The notes beneath the pieces were generated by a model. That model searched no databases, was not told the origin of the DNA, and was given only the letters and a program-made list of their open reading frames with translations. Positions 24,205-32,883 of a stretch of DNA of 64,000 nt are shown here, piece after piece. Position numbers and translations under genes: made by a program. Origin of the DNA: Natronomonas marina (GTDB taxonomy: Archaea > Halobacteriota > Halobacteria > Halobacteriales > Haloarculaceae); contig NZ_CP101154.1 of NCBI RefSeq assembly GCF_024298905.1, forward strand, positions 868,001 to 932,000, written 5' to 3'. Position 1 is the first letter of the stretch. The number at the start of each line of letters is the position of its first letter.

Positions 24205-25898
24205 TCGGCCGGAACCTGGACGGTGTAGGTCTCGGTGTAGCCGTCGCTGTAGTAGACTTCCAGCCGCACCACGAGTACGTCGCTGCCTCCGAAGGCGTCG
24301 TCGGCCGTGAACTCCAGCGTTAGCGTGTCGGTTTCGTAGCGCCCGATTGGCTCGAGGACGTCGCCGAAGGGTGCCACCGGACCGCCTGCGACCGCGTTCA
24401 GTTCGTCGATGTCGTCGTTGTCCGTCGCCGCGTCCGAGCCGGTCTGTACGTCTTCGAGTACCTGCGGACCAGGACGGGTCTGGACGATGTCTTCCTGGAT
24501 GAGACTGAAATCGGAGCCGAAGAGGTCGGCGGCGTCGTCCACGATACCACCGAGTGTTCCCGAGAGCCCGCTCCGGGAGGCGACCTCCTCCGCATCGAGC
24601 CGACGGGTTTCGACGAGCTTGACGCCGAGGATGTTCCGTTCCGGGCCGAGGTTCTGGAGGCCGACGTCGACCTCGTCGTCGGCGTCGCCCGGGGCCGCCC
24701 CCGCAAGCGTCACCGGCGGTTCCTCGAATCCGACGTAAACCGGACGGTCGAGCGAGACGTTCGGTACGCCGGCCGCATCGGGGAGGGAAAACCGGACCAC
24801 GGCGGCCTCCAGACTGTTCGGCGCGCTGTAGGTGACCGTCGCGTTCCCGTCGGGACCGGTCGTGACCTCCGTCGCGTCGGTCGCGGTCCCGGCGTCGACG
24901 AGGTCGCCCTCGCCGCTCGAGAGGTTCGCATCGAGCGTCACGCCGGGGACCGGGTTGTTGTACTGGTCGTAGACTCGCACGCTTGCGGTCCCGTTCGATC
25001 CGAGGTCGACACCCGCGTCGCCGACCGATCGCATGTAGACCGGGGCTGCCCGTTCGGCGTCCCCGAACCCGACGACTGCGGTCTCGAGCTGGTACCGGAT
25101 ACCCGGCTCCAGTTCGACGAGAAGCGTGTTCCGCGGCGAGCCCTCGACGACCGAGACGGATCGGACGTGGCCGCCGTTTTCGACCCGCTGCGGTGCCAGC
25201 GTCTCGTTCCACGTCGACTCCTCCAGCATGGTGGGAACCGCCACGACAACCGGTTCACCCGGCCGGGCGTTCTCCACCGGCAGTCGCTGGCTCGGCCCGC
25301 TTTTGAGCACCGGCTGGATCCGCCCGGAACCCGCCTCGCTCTGCCGGTACTCGCCGTCGAACATCGTCAGTTCGATCCGGTTGCCGTCGACGAGCCGCTG
25401 GTCGTCGACGATTCGTTCGTCGTCGAAGGCCCGGTATCTGACGCCGACCTCGCGGACGATGCGCGGGGCAGCGTCGTACTCGTTGTAATCCGGTTCGTAC
25501 ACGAGGGACCGCGAGGAGTACGTCTGTATCGACTCGTTGAACAGGACCGGTCGATCGGTGGCGACCGAAGCGTTGACCAGCGCGACGGTCCCGGTCTCGC
25601 CGGTCCGCAGCGTCCCCGAGGGGTCCGGGGGGTTGAACGTGAAGAGCCGGGTCGGATACTGCGTGCCAAGCCGGAACCCGACGGCCGTGCTGTCGCCGGT
25701 ATCGACCGCGGTGTCGATCGACTCGCCGAGGCGATCGAAGTCCTCTTCGACCGCCTGGCTGTGTTCGTACTCCACGCCAGCGTTCGCGTTGGGAACCGCA
25801 TACAGTTGCACGAACGACAGGGCGGCTATCAGTAGCCCGAAGACGAGTACCGCACCGATGACTTCCGAGACCGCACGCTCGTCTCGCCGGAGAGACAT
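24201..25898 (-). CDS. large pilin-like surface protein with Ig-like domain
   Basis: The 565-residue protein starts at ATG 25898 (MSLRRDERAVSEVIGAVLVF). The N-terminus has the haloarchaeal type IV pilin form: basic residues, a short AVSE-VIGAVL segment and a single hydrophobic helix to about 35, cut by a prepilin peptidase in true pilins. A long beta-rich ectodomain follows, with one clear Ig-like/invasin-like domain at about 315-410 (ASVRVYDQYNNPVPGVTLDA to AVVRFSLPDA). The gene is much longer than ordinary pilins (100-200 residues), so it is more likely a minor pilin or cell-bound adhesin. Confidence 0.78.
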   Translation of the reverse strand: MSLRRDERAVSEVIGAVLVFGLLIAALSFVQLYAVPNANAGVEYEHSQAVEEDFDRLGESIDTAVDTGDSTAVGFRLGTQYPTRLFTFNPPDPSGTLRTGETGTVALVNASVATDRPVLFNESIQTYSSRSLVYEPDYNEYDAAPRIVREVGVRYRAFDDERIVDDQRLVDGNRIELTMFDGEYRQSEAGSGRIQPVLKSGPSQRLPVENARPGEPVVVAVPTMLEESTWNETLAPQRVENGGHVRSVSVVEGSPRNTLLVELEPGIRYQLETAVVGFGDAERAAPVYMRSVGDAGVDLGSNGTASVRVYDQYNNPVPGVTLDANLSSGEGDLVDAGTATDATEVTTGPDGNATVTYSAPNSLEAAVVRFSLPDAAGVPNVSLDRPVYVGFEEPPVTLAGAAPGDADDEVDVGLQNLGPERNILGVKLVETRRLDAEEVASRSGLSGTLGGIVDDAADLFGSDFSLIQEDIVQTRPGPQVLEDVQTGSDAATDNDDIDELNAVAGGPVAPFGDVLEPIGRYETDTLTLEFTADDAFGGSDVLVVRLEVYYSDGYTETYTVQVPAD

Positions 25899-25916
25899 TG
25901 CACGTAGCACGACTGA

Positions 25917-25926
25917 CTTAAGTAAA
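25917..25926 (-). promoter_or_regulatory. TATA box of the pilin-like gene
   Basis: The minus-strand sequence tttacttaag ends about 20-28 bases before ATG 25898, predicting a leaderless mRNA. Confidence 0.4.
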
Positions 25927-26002
25927 TGGATTATCCCGGCGTTTGACGGTTATTTAAAAATATCCGAGGACAGGTTCCCCGTCGAGGGGTCGAAACCGCA
26001 CG

Positions 26003-26644
26003 TCAGGCGGGATGACGGACGCCGGCCAGCAGCCGGTCGACGTTCTCCCGCTCGTCGATATCGGCGGGGTGGACGCCGACGGTGACGATGAAGTCGCCGC
26101 CGTCGGAACGCTCGCTTTCGCCCTTTGCAATGTGGAGGTTCACCGTCGTCGACTGCCCCTCCGTTTCGGCGTCGGCCTCGTATCGGCCGACTGGGACCGT
26201 CTCGCCGAGCAGTTCGGCCTCTCGCTCGTCGAGTTTCCGGACGTTCTCGATGGTCCCGTACTGCTCTTGGACCGTCATCGCCAGGTCGTCGTTGTCCATG
26301 TCGGCGACGGGGTTTGCGGGTTCGCCGGGGACGAGGGTCACCTCGGGGGAGGCGAGGACGGTAAACCGGGCGAGTTCGCCGCCCACGCCGAGCGGGAGGT
26401 CGACCGACCGGGAGTACTCGGTCAGTTTGTTGACGACGACAACGGTGCGGTCGACGTTCTGGTAGTTCTTCTCCCGTCGGGTCTCCGTCCGGTTGGCCTC
26501 GGTGTAGTTCGTCGCCGAGCGGGCCGCCTCGGTGACGACGCCCCGTTCGGCCTCGAACCTCGCCTCGCCCTGCGTCAGGAGCCTGGTACAGCCGCCGAAA
26601 AGCAGGGCGGCCGGGACGCCCGCCAGCACCGCGCGTCGTTTCAT
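26003..26644 (-). CDS. secreted lipoprotein (DUF6517-like)
   Basis: The 213-residue protein starts at ATG 26644 (MKRRAVLAGVPAALLFGGC). This is a short signal with lipobox LFGGC, so the Cys is lipidated and the protein is held at the membrane. The mature part has ARSATNYTEANRTETRREKN, then TVVVVNKLTEYSRSVDLPLG, and closes with FIVTVGVHPADIDERENVDRLL. This fits the haloarchaeal DUF6517 family as I remember it; the function is unknown. It is followed by the pilin gene on the same strand, 105 bases away. Confidence 0.72.
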   Translation of the reverse strand: MKRRAVLAGVPAALLFGGCTRLLTQGEARFEAERGVVTEAARSATNYTEANRTETRREKNYQNVDRTVVVVNKLTEYSRSVDLPLGVGGELARFTVLASPEVTLVPGEPANPVADMDNDDLAMTVQEQYGTIENVRKLDEREAELLGETVPVGRYEADAETEGQSTTVNLHIAKGESERSDGGDFIVTVGVHPADIDERENVDRLLAGVRHPA

Positions 26645-27026
26645 GAGCCCTGCTATCGACCGAACCGGTATAAGTCGTCTGGCTTCAATTTCGCGCCCGT
26701 TGACTGGTTCGAGTGCCACCGGTCGCTCACGACATCGAGGGGAGTGCTCCCGCCCCACTCTCGCGCGCGCCGAGAGCCGCGAGGCTGGCCCAGTTCCGGT
26801 TCGTCGAGGTGTGCTCGAGCGTCCGGGTCGCTCCGGGGGTCCAGCAGGGGAATCGTCGGCGTGGCCGCCGAACGCCGCCCGAATCGGGCCGTCAGCCCGA
26901 ACCGTTAATGTCTCGTTAAAGGCTTTTTCAGGCTTTCTTACGGGAGATCTGCTCAGTCGCGCTCCGATTGGCTTATGTATCTACTAACCGAGGTAAGGGT
27001 ATGCTACTCGCCGAGGTGACGAACGA
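26645..27026. other. gene-free region with promoter of the PadR-type regulator
   Basis: I see no gene in these 382 bases. The right part is AT-richer and has a TATA-like cttatgta at 26972-26979 about 50 bases before ATG 27027, and a gaggtga ribosome-binding site at 27013-27019. The left part has the lipoprotein promoter on the minus strand (ccggtataagtcg reads as a TATA box about 25 bases before 26644). Confidence 0.45.
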
Positions 27027-27521
27027 ATGAGCTACCCGGACGGCCAGAACACGTCGGACCCCACGGCCGATATGCTCCTCCAGAAGCTGCAGGCCAGCGG
27101 GAACGCCGACGACGGCGCCGACGACGACCCGGCGGCCGAAACCGCGGCACTCCTCTCCGAGACGGCCGATACCGTTCACGGCGGCGACGAACTGCGCGTC
27201 GACGACGGACTGGTCAAGCAGTCGCTGTCCGACCTGCTGCTGTTGCTCGTCGGACTCCGGCGCGACGACGCCCACGGCAAGGGCGTCATGAACGACCTGA
27301 ACCGGTTCTTCGGGACACAGCTCAGCCCCGGGACGGTGTATCCGGCCCTCCACGAACTCGAGGAGGAGGGCCTCCTCGATGTGCGCGAACTCGTCCAGAC
27401 GAAGGAGTACTTCATCGACGACGAGGCAGCCGTCCGCGAGAGCCTGCAGGAGGCGATGACACAGCACCTCGCGATGGGGTTCCTCTTCCAGCGCGCACTC
27501 GAGGAACTCGACGAGCAGTAG
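27027..27521 (+). CDS. PadR family transcriptional regulator
   Basis: The 164-residue protein has an acidic N-terminal extension (1-60) and a PadR-type winged helix at about 63-140. The motifs are LSDLLLLLVGLRRDDAHGKGVMNDLNRFFG, LSPGTVYPALHELEEEGLLD and KEYFIDDEA. PadR proteins usually repress nearby or own genes in response to small molecules. Downstream on the same strand is the HPP-protein gene (185 bases away); a regulatory link is not shown. Confidence 0.85.
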   Translation: MSYPDGQNTSDPTADMLLQKLQASGNADDGADDDPAAETAALLSETADTVHGGDELRVDDGLVKQSLSDLLLLLVGLRRDDAHGKGVMNDLNRFFGTQLSPGTVYPALHELEEEGLLDVRELVQTKEYFIDDEAAVRESLQEAMTQHLAMGFLFQRALEELDEQ

Positions 27522-27706
27522 GCGCGGCGTCGGTGGGGGGGAGGGGATGCCCCGACTCGGCGAGTCCGGTTCTCCGTTTTCGACGACGACGACCGGCGGG
27601 TCCGTGGGCCCGTCCGGCCGTGCCGCGACGACCCCGCCACGGCCGCGACCGCCGCGGGCAGCGGCGTTCCGAAACGGGACTCATTTGACGCTCGGCTCTC
27701 GAAGGC

Positions 27707-28231
27707 GTGACGATGAGACGGCGCGTCGGCACGAGCCTCTACGCCGGCCTGCTCTTCACGGCCCTCGGCGTCCTCGCGTGGGCGAGCGGTCAGCCGTTCG
27801 TCTTCCCGAGCCTCGGGCCGACGGCCTTCGTGCTCGCCTTCGACCGCCGCAGCGAGCGGACGCACGCCCGTCGGGTCGTCGGGAGCCACCTCGTCGGCGG
27901 CGTCGCCGGACTGGTGGCGTGGTCGCTGCTCGCCGCCGACACGCCGATCACCGCGACGCCACCGCCGTTCTCCGCGGCCGGCTTTCGGCTGGCCGCGGGT
28001 GCGACGGTCTCCATCGTGCTGACCAGCTGGGGGATGATCGCCACCGATACGATCCATCCGCCCGCCTGCGCCACGACGCTCATCGTCTCGCTCGGCCTGC
28101 TGTCGACGCCGCTCCGCGTCGGCATCATCGTCGGCAGCGTCACGATTCTCGTTGGATTCCACGCCGCTTCGCTCGCGGCCGTCGAGCGGGTTCTCGACGC
28201 GACCCCCCAGGAGTACCTCGACGCCGTGTAA
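27707..28231 (+). CDS. HPP family integral membrane protein
   Basis: The 174-residue protein starts at GTG 27707, or at ATG 27713 two codons later. It has four hydrophobic segments and the family motif around DTIHPPACATTLIVSLG, where HPP names the family. Another typical segment is FPSLGPTAFVLAFDRRSERTHARRVVGSHLVGG. Some HPP proteins transport nitrite in cyanobacteria and plants; the role here is unknown. It is convergent with cysS. Confidence 0.85.
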   Translation: MTMRRRVGTSLYAGLLFTALGVLAWASGQPFVFPSLGPTAFVLAFDRRSERTHARRVVGSHLVGGVAGLVAWSLLAADTPITATPPPFSAAGFRLAAGATVSIVLTSWGMIATDTIHPPACATTLIVSLGLLSTPLRVGIIVGSVTILVGFHAASLAAVERVLDATPQEYLDAV

Positions 28232-28237
28232 CCGGGG

Positions 28238-29734
28238 CTAGAGACGGTACGTCGGACCGTCGTCGGTGTCCTGGACCTCGATGCCCAGCGCCTCGAGGTC
28301 GTCCCGGAGCGCGTCGGCACGCTCGTAGTTGCCGGCCGCCCGCTCGCTCTCCCGGACGTCGAGGACGAGTTCGATCAGTTCGCCGGCCAGCGTCGCCTCG
28401 CCCTCGGCGTCGCCGTCGAAGTCGAATCCCAGGACGTCCTCGCCGAACTCCTCGAAGGTCTCGACGGCGGCCTTCAGACCCCGGTAGTCGTACTCCTCGC
28501 GTCCGTCGAGGTAGCTGTTGACCGCGCTCGCGAGGTCGAAAAGCGCCGCGAGCGCCTCCCGGGTGTTGAAGTCGTCGTTCATCGCCCCGGTGAACGACTC
28601 CCGGGCCGCCTCGACGCGGTCGCCGAGGTCCGAATCGACCTTCGTGCGGGCCGCCGCCGAGTCGACGGCCTCGACCGCCCGGTCGTGGGCGGTTTCGAGG
28701 CGCTCCCAGCGTTCGATGGCCTCCTCGATTGCGGCCTCGCTGTAGGTCTGCGTCGAGTTGTACGACGCCGACAGGAAGAACATCCGCAGGGGGCTGGTCC
28801 CGAACCGGTCGACGGCCTCCGAGACCGGGATGAAGTTGCCGAGGCTGGAGGACATCTTCTCGTCGCCCATCTGAAAGAGGTCGGCGTGGAGCCAGTAGCG
28901 GGCGAACTGCTGGCCGGTCGCCGCCTCGCTCTGGGCGATCTCGTTTTCGTGGTGCGGGAAGACGAGGTCCCGGCCGCCCATGTGGATGTCGAGCGTCTCG
29001 CCGAGGTGCGTCATCGACATCGCCGAGCACTCGATGTGCCACCCGGGGCGGCCCTCGCCCCACGGCGACTCCCAGGTCTCGCCGTCGGGCGCCTCGACGT
29101 CGTACTCGCGGTCGTCGTGGCGGTGCTCGGCGACGGCCGAGTCGTCCACGCCGTCGGCCTTCCAGAGCGCGAAGTCGGCGGGATGCCGTTTCTCGGCGCG
29201 CTCGTCGTCGGGACCCTGGGCCTCGACGTCCTCGAGGCGCTGGTTCGAGAGCTTCCCGTAGTCGGGGAACTCGGTGACGTCGAAGTAGACCGAGCCGTTG
29301 GACTCGTAGGCGTAGCCCTTCTCGACGAGCGTCTCCACGAGGTCGATTATCTCGGGGACGTGCTCGGTGACGCGGGGGTACACCTCCGCGCGCCGGAGGT
29401 TCAGAGAGCGCATGTCGGCCAGTAGTCGGTCGATGAACGTCGAGGCGACCGCCCGCTCGTCGTCGCCGAGCGTCCCCTCGTCGTCGCTCCGCTCGCCGAT
29501 CCGGGCGACGATCTTCTCGTTGACGTCGGTGATGTTCTCGACGTGGCGGACGCCGTAGCCGAGGTGCTCCAGCCAGCGGTGGATGGTGTCGACGTGGACC
29601 CACGTCCGGGCGTGGCCGAGGTGGGCCTCGTCGGAGACCGTCAGCCCGCAGTAGTACAGCAGAACGTCGTCGGGGTCGGCCGGCTCGAACGCCTCGCGCT
29701 CGCCGGAGAGCGTGTTCAACACGCGCAGCGTCAT
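28238..29734 (-). CDS. cysS: cysteinyl-tRNA synthetase
   Basis: The 498-residue class I synthetase starts at ATG 29734 (MTLRVLNTLSGEREAFEPAD). The HIGH-type motif is EAHLGHAR and the KMSKS-type motif is DEKMSSSLGN. Zinc ligands are the Cys in YYCGLTVSD, the Cys in HIECSAM and His/Glu in PHHENEIAQSE. A C-terminal helical tRNA-binding part follows (GAMNDDFNTREALAALFDL). It charges tRNA-Cys. It has no operon partner. The region before the start carries TnpB-type ends. Confidence 0.96.
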   Translation of the reverse strand: MTLRVLNTLSGEREAFEPADPDDVLLYYCGLTVSDEAHLGHARTWVHVDTIHRWLEHLGYGVRHVENITDVNEKIVARIGERSDDEGTLGDDERAVASTFIDRLLADMRSLNLRRAEVYPRVTEHVPEIIDLVETLVEKGYAYESNGSVYFDVTEFPDYGKLSNQRLEDVEAQGPDDERAEKRHPADFALWKADGVDDSAVAEHRHDDREYDVEAPDGETWESPWGEGRPGWHIECSAMSMTHLGETLDIHMGGRDLVFPHHENEIAQSEAATGQQFARYWLHADLFQMGDEKMSSSLGNFIPVSEAVDRFGTSPLRMFFLSASYNSTQTYSEAAIEEAIERWERLETAHDRAVEAVDSAAARTKVDSDLGDRVEAARESFTGAMNDDFNTREALAALFDLASAVNSYLDGREEYDYRGLKAAVETFEEFGEDVLGFDFDGDAEGEATLAGELIELVLDVRESERAAGNYERADALRDDLEALGIEVQDTDDGPTYRL

Positions 29735-29817
29735 TACCGGAGCGTCGCTCCCGGTCGGTTTCAAAGCGTCGCTTGCGGGGTCGTCGGGGCCCGGCGTTCA
29801 GCGGTTTCGAGGCGGAG

Positions 29818-29890
29818 CCTCCGGCCTCAAGAAGCGAGGACTTCCGACACCAGTCGGAAGGACGACGCGAGTAGGCCGGGGAGGAAGCCG
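29818..29890 (+). mobile_element. stand-alone TnpB-type right-end-like stem-loop
   Basis: The sequence from cctccggcctcaag to gagtaggccggggaggaagc matches in order the ends at 18690-18741 and 63101-63175. It folds with outer stem cggcct/aggccg (29822-29827 with 29873-29878) and inner stem cttccgac/gtcggaag (29841-29848 with 29853-29860). No tnpB lies beside it. Confidence 0.55.
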
Positions 29891-30109
29891 ACACGCTGGG
29901 AAGCAGGTGCCGTTGTTGCTGCTGTTCGACTCGCCACCCGATACACTTTTTCGGGGGGCAACCATACCAGTGCCTAGTGATACCGCTGCGCACACGTCGC
30001 CGGTATCACGGGCCGCAGTAGCCCGGCCCCCGAATGGTGGGGATGTTGACCCCGACGGTCGTTCGGTACGGGTGAGGAACGACCTTCCTCCCCGGCGACA
30101 ACTGACGGC
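29891..30109 (+). ncRNA. candidate structured RNA between two TnpB-type ends
   Basis: No convincing gene is present. Two perfect 8-bp inverted repeats stand in order: gtgatacc/ggtatcac (29977-29984 with 30002-30009) and ggtcgttc/gaacgacc (30057-30064 with 30077-30084). Shorter gggg/cccc stems lie between. The region ends in the TnpB-type right end at 30110-30178, where guide-RNA scaffolds of such elements finish. It could be a remnant of an element or a surviving RNA scaffold. Confidence 0.4.
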
Positions 30110-30178
30110 GAGTCCCACATCAAAGCCCCTCCCTCAACGAGCGAGGTCGCAAGACCGAGCGAAGTAGGGCGGGGTCGG
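30110..30178 (+). mobile_element. TnpB-type right end without tnpB
   Basis: The string agtcccacatcaaagcccc, then ccctcaacgagcgagg, a GNRA-closed hairpin ggtc-gcaa-gacc (30145-30156) and gagcgaagtagggcggggt repeat the right ends of the two intact tnpB elements at 17291-17362 and 60971-61044 (on the other strand). No tnpB frame remains upstream. Confidence 0.6.
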
Positions 30179-30646
30179 TTACAGGGCAGCCTCGACGGCC
30201 CGGACCGCGTCGGCACCGTCCCGGCGGCCCACCACGACGGCGAGCGTCCCCTCGGCGCCGGCCGCGGCCGCGACGTCGACGTCGGCGGTCCGCAGGCGAC
30301 CCAGCACGTCCGCCAGCGCGGCCGCCCCGAACTCGCCCTCGGCGACGACGGCGGTGTGGGAGCCGCCCGCGGCGGCGAAGGCCGTCTCCCCGACCGTCAG
30401 GAGCGCCTCGTCGTACTCGTCGGCGGGGCCGACGCCGGAGCGCATCGAGACGCTCGCCCGGCGGTCCGACGCCTCGTAGTCGTCGAGTTCCTCGGCGTAG
30501 CGGCGAAGCGCCGCCGCGACCGCCTCCTCCTCGCCGACGTCGAGAAATCGGGCGGCGGCGGTGTAGTTGACAACGCCCGCCCGCAGCGCCGTCTCGAGGA
30601 ACGGCCGCTCGCGGACGGCTTCCCGGGCGTCGGCAGCGACTGTCAT
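30179..30646 (-). CDS. conserved haloarchaeal protein with ACT-like C-terminal part (DUF7523-like)
   Basis: The 155-residue protein starts at ATG 30646 (MTVAADAREAVRERPFLETA). The N-terminal segment FLETALRAGVVNYTAAARFLDVG looks like a small helix-turn-helix-like unit. The C-terminal half alternates short strands and helices (TAVVAEGEFGAAALADVLGRL and GTLAVVVGRRDGADAVRAVE), as in ACT-type ligand-binding folds. It matches a family I remember only as uncharacterised in haloarchaea; a sensing or regulatory role is a guess. Confidence 0.72.
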   Translation of the reverse strand: MTVAADAREAVRERPFLETALRAGVVNYTAAARFLDVGEEEAVAAALRRYAEELDDYEASDRRASVSMRSGVGPADEYDEALLTVGETAFAAAGGSHTAVVAEGEFGAAALADVLGRLRTADVDVAAAAGAEGTLAVVVGRRDGADAVRAVEAAL

Positions 30647-30725
30647 GACGGCCACTCGCGGCGGTGACCCAAGCCGGTGTCGGTTTCGGAGACGGGTTTT
30701 TGTTCCCGCCGGCCGACGCGCCGGC

Positions 30726-31070
30726 ATGGACGGCATCGTCTTCTTCCGGACCGAACGGCCGGAAGCGGTCGTGGAGTTCTACCGGGAACGTGTCGGCGCC
30801 GACGTGTGGCTCGAACAGCCGGACTGCACCATCCTCCAGGCGGGGGCCTTCCGGTTCGGCTTCTGTGAGCGCGAGACGGCCGAGACCGAGGGCATCCTCA
30901 CGTTCGTCGTCGACTCCCGGGACACGGTCGATTCGATGTACGAATCGCTCGAAGCCGTCGCCGACGGGGCGCCGCGGTACAACGACCGGTACGACATCTA
31001 CCAGTTCTTCGGCGAGGACCCGGAGGGGCGGACCGTCGAGGTGCAGTGCTTCGAGCACGAGGGTGCGTGA
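30726..31070 (+). CDS. VOC family protein
   Basis: The 114-residue single VOC domain starts at ATG 30726 (MDGIVFFRTERPEAVVEFY). Typical features are the early AVVEFYRERVGAD helix, the middle ILQAGAFRFGFCE and the closing YQFFGEDPEGRTVEVQCFEH with a conserved Glu ligand. It may be an enzyme or a binding protein; the substrate is unknown. It is convergent with the sugar isomerase-like gene, one base between stops. Confidence 0.85.
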   Translation: MDGIVFFRTERPEAVVEFYRERVGADVWLEQPDCTILQAGAFRFGFCERETAETEGILTFVVDSRDTVDSMYESLEAVADGAPRYNDRYDIYQFFGEDPEGRTVEVQCFEHEGA

Positions 31071-31071
31071 A

Positions 31072-31866
31072 CTACCGGGCCGCCGCGAGCAGGGCGTCGA
31101 ACCGCCGTTTGCTCGTCTCGACGTGCTCGAAGCCGTCGCCGTACCGGAGCGTCTCGTGGGTGCAGGTGCCGCGCCAGTCCGTCTCGACCATCGCGGCCGC
31201 AAGCGGGGCGAACTCGACCCGGCCGAGGCCGACCGGCAGGTGCTCGTCGTCGCCGTCGTGGCGGGTGTCGTTCAGGTGAACGTGGGCGATGCGGTCGCCG
31301 TGCTCCCGGAGGAAGGCGGCCTGGTCGGCGCCGTCCATCCCGGAGACGTAGGCGTGGCCGGTGTCGAGACACATCGACGCCTCCGTCGCCGAGAGCAGGG
31401 CCGGAAAGTCGGTCACGTCCACGAAGTCGCCCTTGAGGTTCTCCGCACAGACGGTGACGCCGCGGTCGGCGCCGTACTCCTGCAGGCGGCGGACCGACCC
31501 GTGGATGGCCTCGACGACAGTCTCGGCGTCCCAGTGGAACGGTCGGGCGAACGACCGGGCGTGGAGGACGGCCCGCCGGGCGTCGAGTTCGGCCGCGACG
31601 TCGATGTGGGCCTCCAGTTCCCGGCACGCGCCCGCCCGGGCCTCGGGGAACGGCGACCCGATGTCGACGGTGAAGGGCAGGTGGACGACGACGTCGAGGC
31701 CGTGCTCCGCGGCCGCCGCCCGGACGGCCGACGCGTCGATGGCGTCCCGGGAGAACCGCGCCTCCATGTTGAGTTCGACGTGGTCGAACCCGGCCTCGCC
31801 GGCGGCGGCGAAGGCCGGCCGGTAGTCCTCGCGGTGTTCGACCATGAACCCCTGACTGACCTGCAT
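31072..31866 (-). CDS. sugar phosphate isomerase/epimerase family (TIM barrel) protein
   Basis: The 264-residue protein starts at ATG 31866 (MQVSQGFMVEHREDYRPAFA). It has the AP-endonuclease-2-type barrel with metal-binding residues in HVELNMEARF, VVVHLPFTVDIGSPF, VCAENLKGDF, MCLDTGHAYVSG and HVHLNDTRHDGDDEHLPVG. These His, Glu and Asp residues bind two or three metal ions. It may act as a sugar isomerase or a deoxyribonuclease-IV-like enzyme; the exact substrate is unclear. Confidence 0.85.
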   Translation of the reverse strand: MQVSQGFMVEHREDYRPAFAAAGEAGFDHVELNMEARFSRDAIDASAVRAAAAEHGLDVVVHLPFTVDIGSPFPEARAGACRELEAHIDVAAELDARRAVLHARSFARPFHWDAETVVEAIHGSVRRLQEYGADRGVTVCAENLKGDFVDVTDFPALLSATEASMCLDTGHAYVSGMDGADQAAFLREHGDRIAHVHLNDTRHDGDDEHLPVGLGRVEFAPLAAAMVETDWRGTCTHETLRYGDGFEHVETSKRRFDALLAAAR

Positions 31867-31985
31867 GGTTCGGGGTCGGTGCCGGCCGGCAAAAGGCGTG
31901 CGGTCGTCGCGGGCGGGCCGCCAGACAAGGGGCAAGCCGGTCGGGTCCCGAAGCCCCTAAGAGCGCCGTGACCGTTGTCTCGGGT

Positions 31986-32882
31986 ATGCAGGCGCTCGTC
32001 ATCGTCGCCCACGGGTCGCACCTGAACCCGGACGCGAGCACCCCGACCTACGAGCACGCGGACACCGTCCGGAAGACCGGCGTCTTCGACGAGGTCCGGA
32101 CCGCGTTCTGGAAGGAGGAGCCGTCGTTCCGCGAGGTGCTGCGGACCGTCGAGAGCGACGAGGTCTACGTCGTCCCGCTCTTCATCTCCGAGGGCTACTT
32201 CACCGAACAGGTGATCCCGCGCGAACTCCGCCTGGAGGAGTGGGACGAGGCGGCCTGGGAGTCCGACGGGACGAGCGCGACTCACGCGACACTGGAGGCG
32301 GCCGACGTCGGCAAGACCGTCCACTACTGCGGGCCGGTCGGCACCCACGACGCGATGAGCGACGTCATCGTCCGCCGCGCCGAGACGGTGACCGACGACC
32401 CCGACGTCGGCGAGGGGTTCGGTCTCGCGGTCGTCGGCCACGGCACCGAGCGCAACGAGAACTCCGCGAAGGCAATCGAGTACCACGCCGACCGCATCGC
32501 CGAGCGGAATCGCTTCGAGGAGGTGCGGGCGCTGTTCATGGACGAAGCACCCGAAATCGACGACGTGACCGACTTCTTCGACAGCGAGGACGTCGTGATA
32601 GTGCCGCTGTTCGTCGCCGACGGCTACCACACCCAGGAGGACATCCCAGAGGACGTGGGGCTGACCGACGACTACCGGACCGGCTGGGAGACGCCCGCGA
32701 CGGTCGAGGGCCACCGCCTCTGGTACGCCGGCGCGGTCGGCACCGAGGCGCTGATGGCCGACGTCGTCCTCGAGCGGGCGGCCGAGGCCGGCGCCGACGT
32801 GGGCGACGCCGTCGAGACGGTCCGGCGCCGGACCCGCGTGGCCGGGGCGGAGACGAGCGCCGACGCGGGAGCGGGGGACTGA
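31986..32882 (+). CDS. cbiX: tandem CbiX/SirB-type chelatase
   Basis: The 298-residue protein starts at ATG 31986 (MQALVIVAHGSHLNPDAS). It has two CbiX halves: VAHGSHLN near residue 8 and VVGHGTERN near residue 150, each followed by a strand EVYVVPLFISEGYF or DVVIVPLFVADGYHT. CbiX inserts cobalt into sirohydrochlorin in cobalamin synthesis, or nickel or iron in related enzymes. The usual archaeal CbiXS is about half this length and works as a dimer, so this is the fused form. It lies one base before the DR2241-type gene. Confidence 0.87.
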   Translation: MQALVIVAHGSHLNPDASTPTYEHADTVRKTGVFDEVRTAFWKEEPSFREVLRTVESDEVYVVPLFISEGYFTEQVIPRELRLEEWDEAAWESDGTSATHATLEAADVGKTVHYCGPVGTHDAMSDVIVRRAETVTDDPDVGEGFGLAVVGHGTERNENSAKAIEYHADRIAERNRFEEVRALFMDEAPEIDDVTDFFDSEDVVIVPLFVADGYHTQEDIPEDVGLTDDYRTGWETPATVEGHRLWYAGAVGTEALMADVVLERAAEAGADVGDAVETVRRRTRVAGAETSADAGAGD

Positions 32883-32883
32883 C

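Noticed and set aside
22549-25212. A long Arg-rich minus-strand frame opposite rpl12 and the TctA-like gene
   Set aside because: High Arg/Gly/Asp composition with no recognisable segment; it overlaps three well-supported genes and is an artefact of codon bias.
29712-30167. A plus-strand frame across the folded non-coding region
   Set aside because: It begins inside cysS on the other strand, has no family resemblance, and crosses several perfect hairpins and two element ends.
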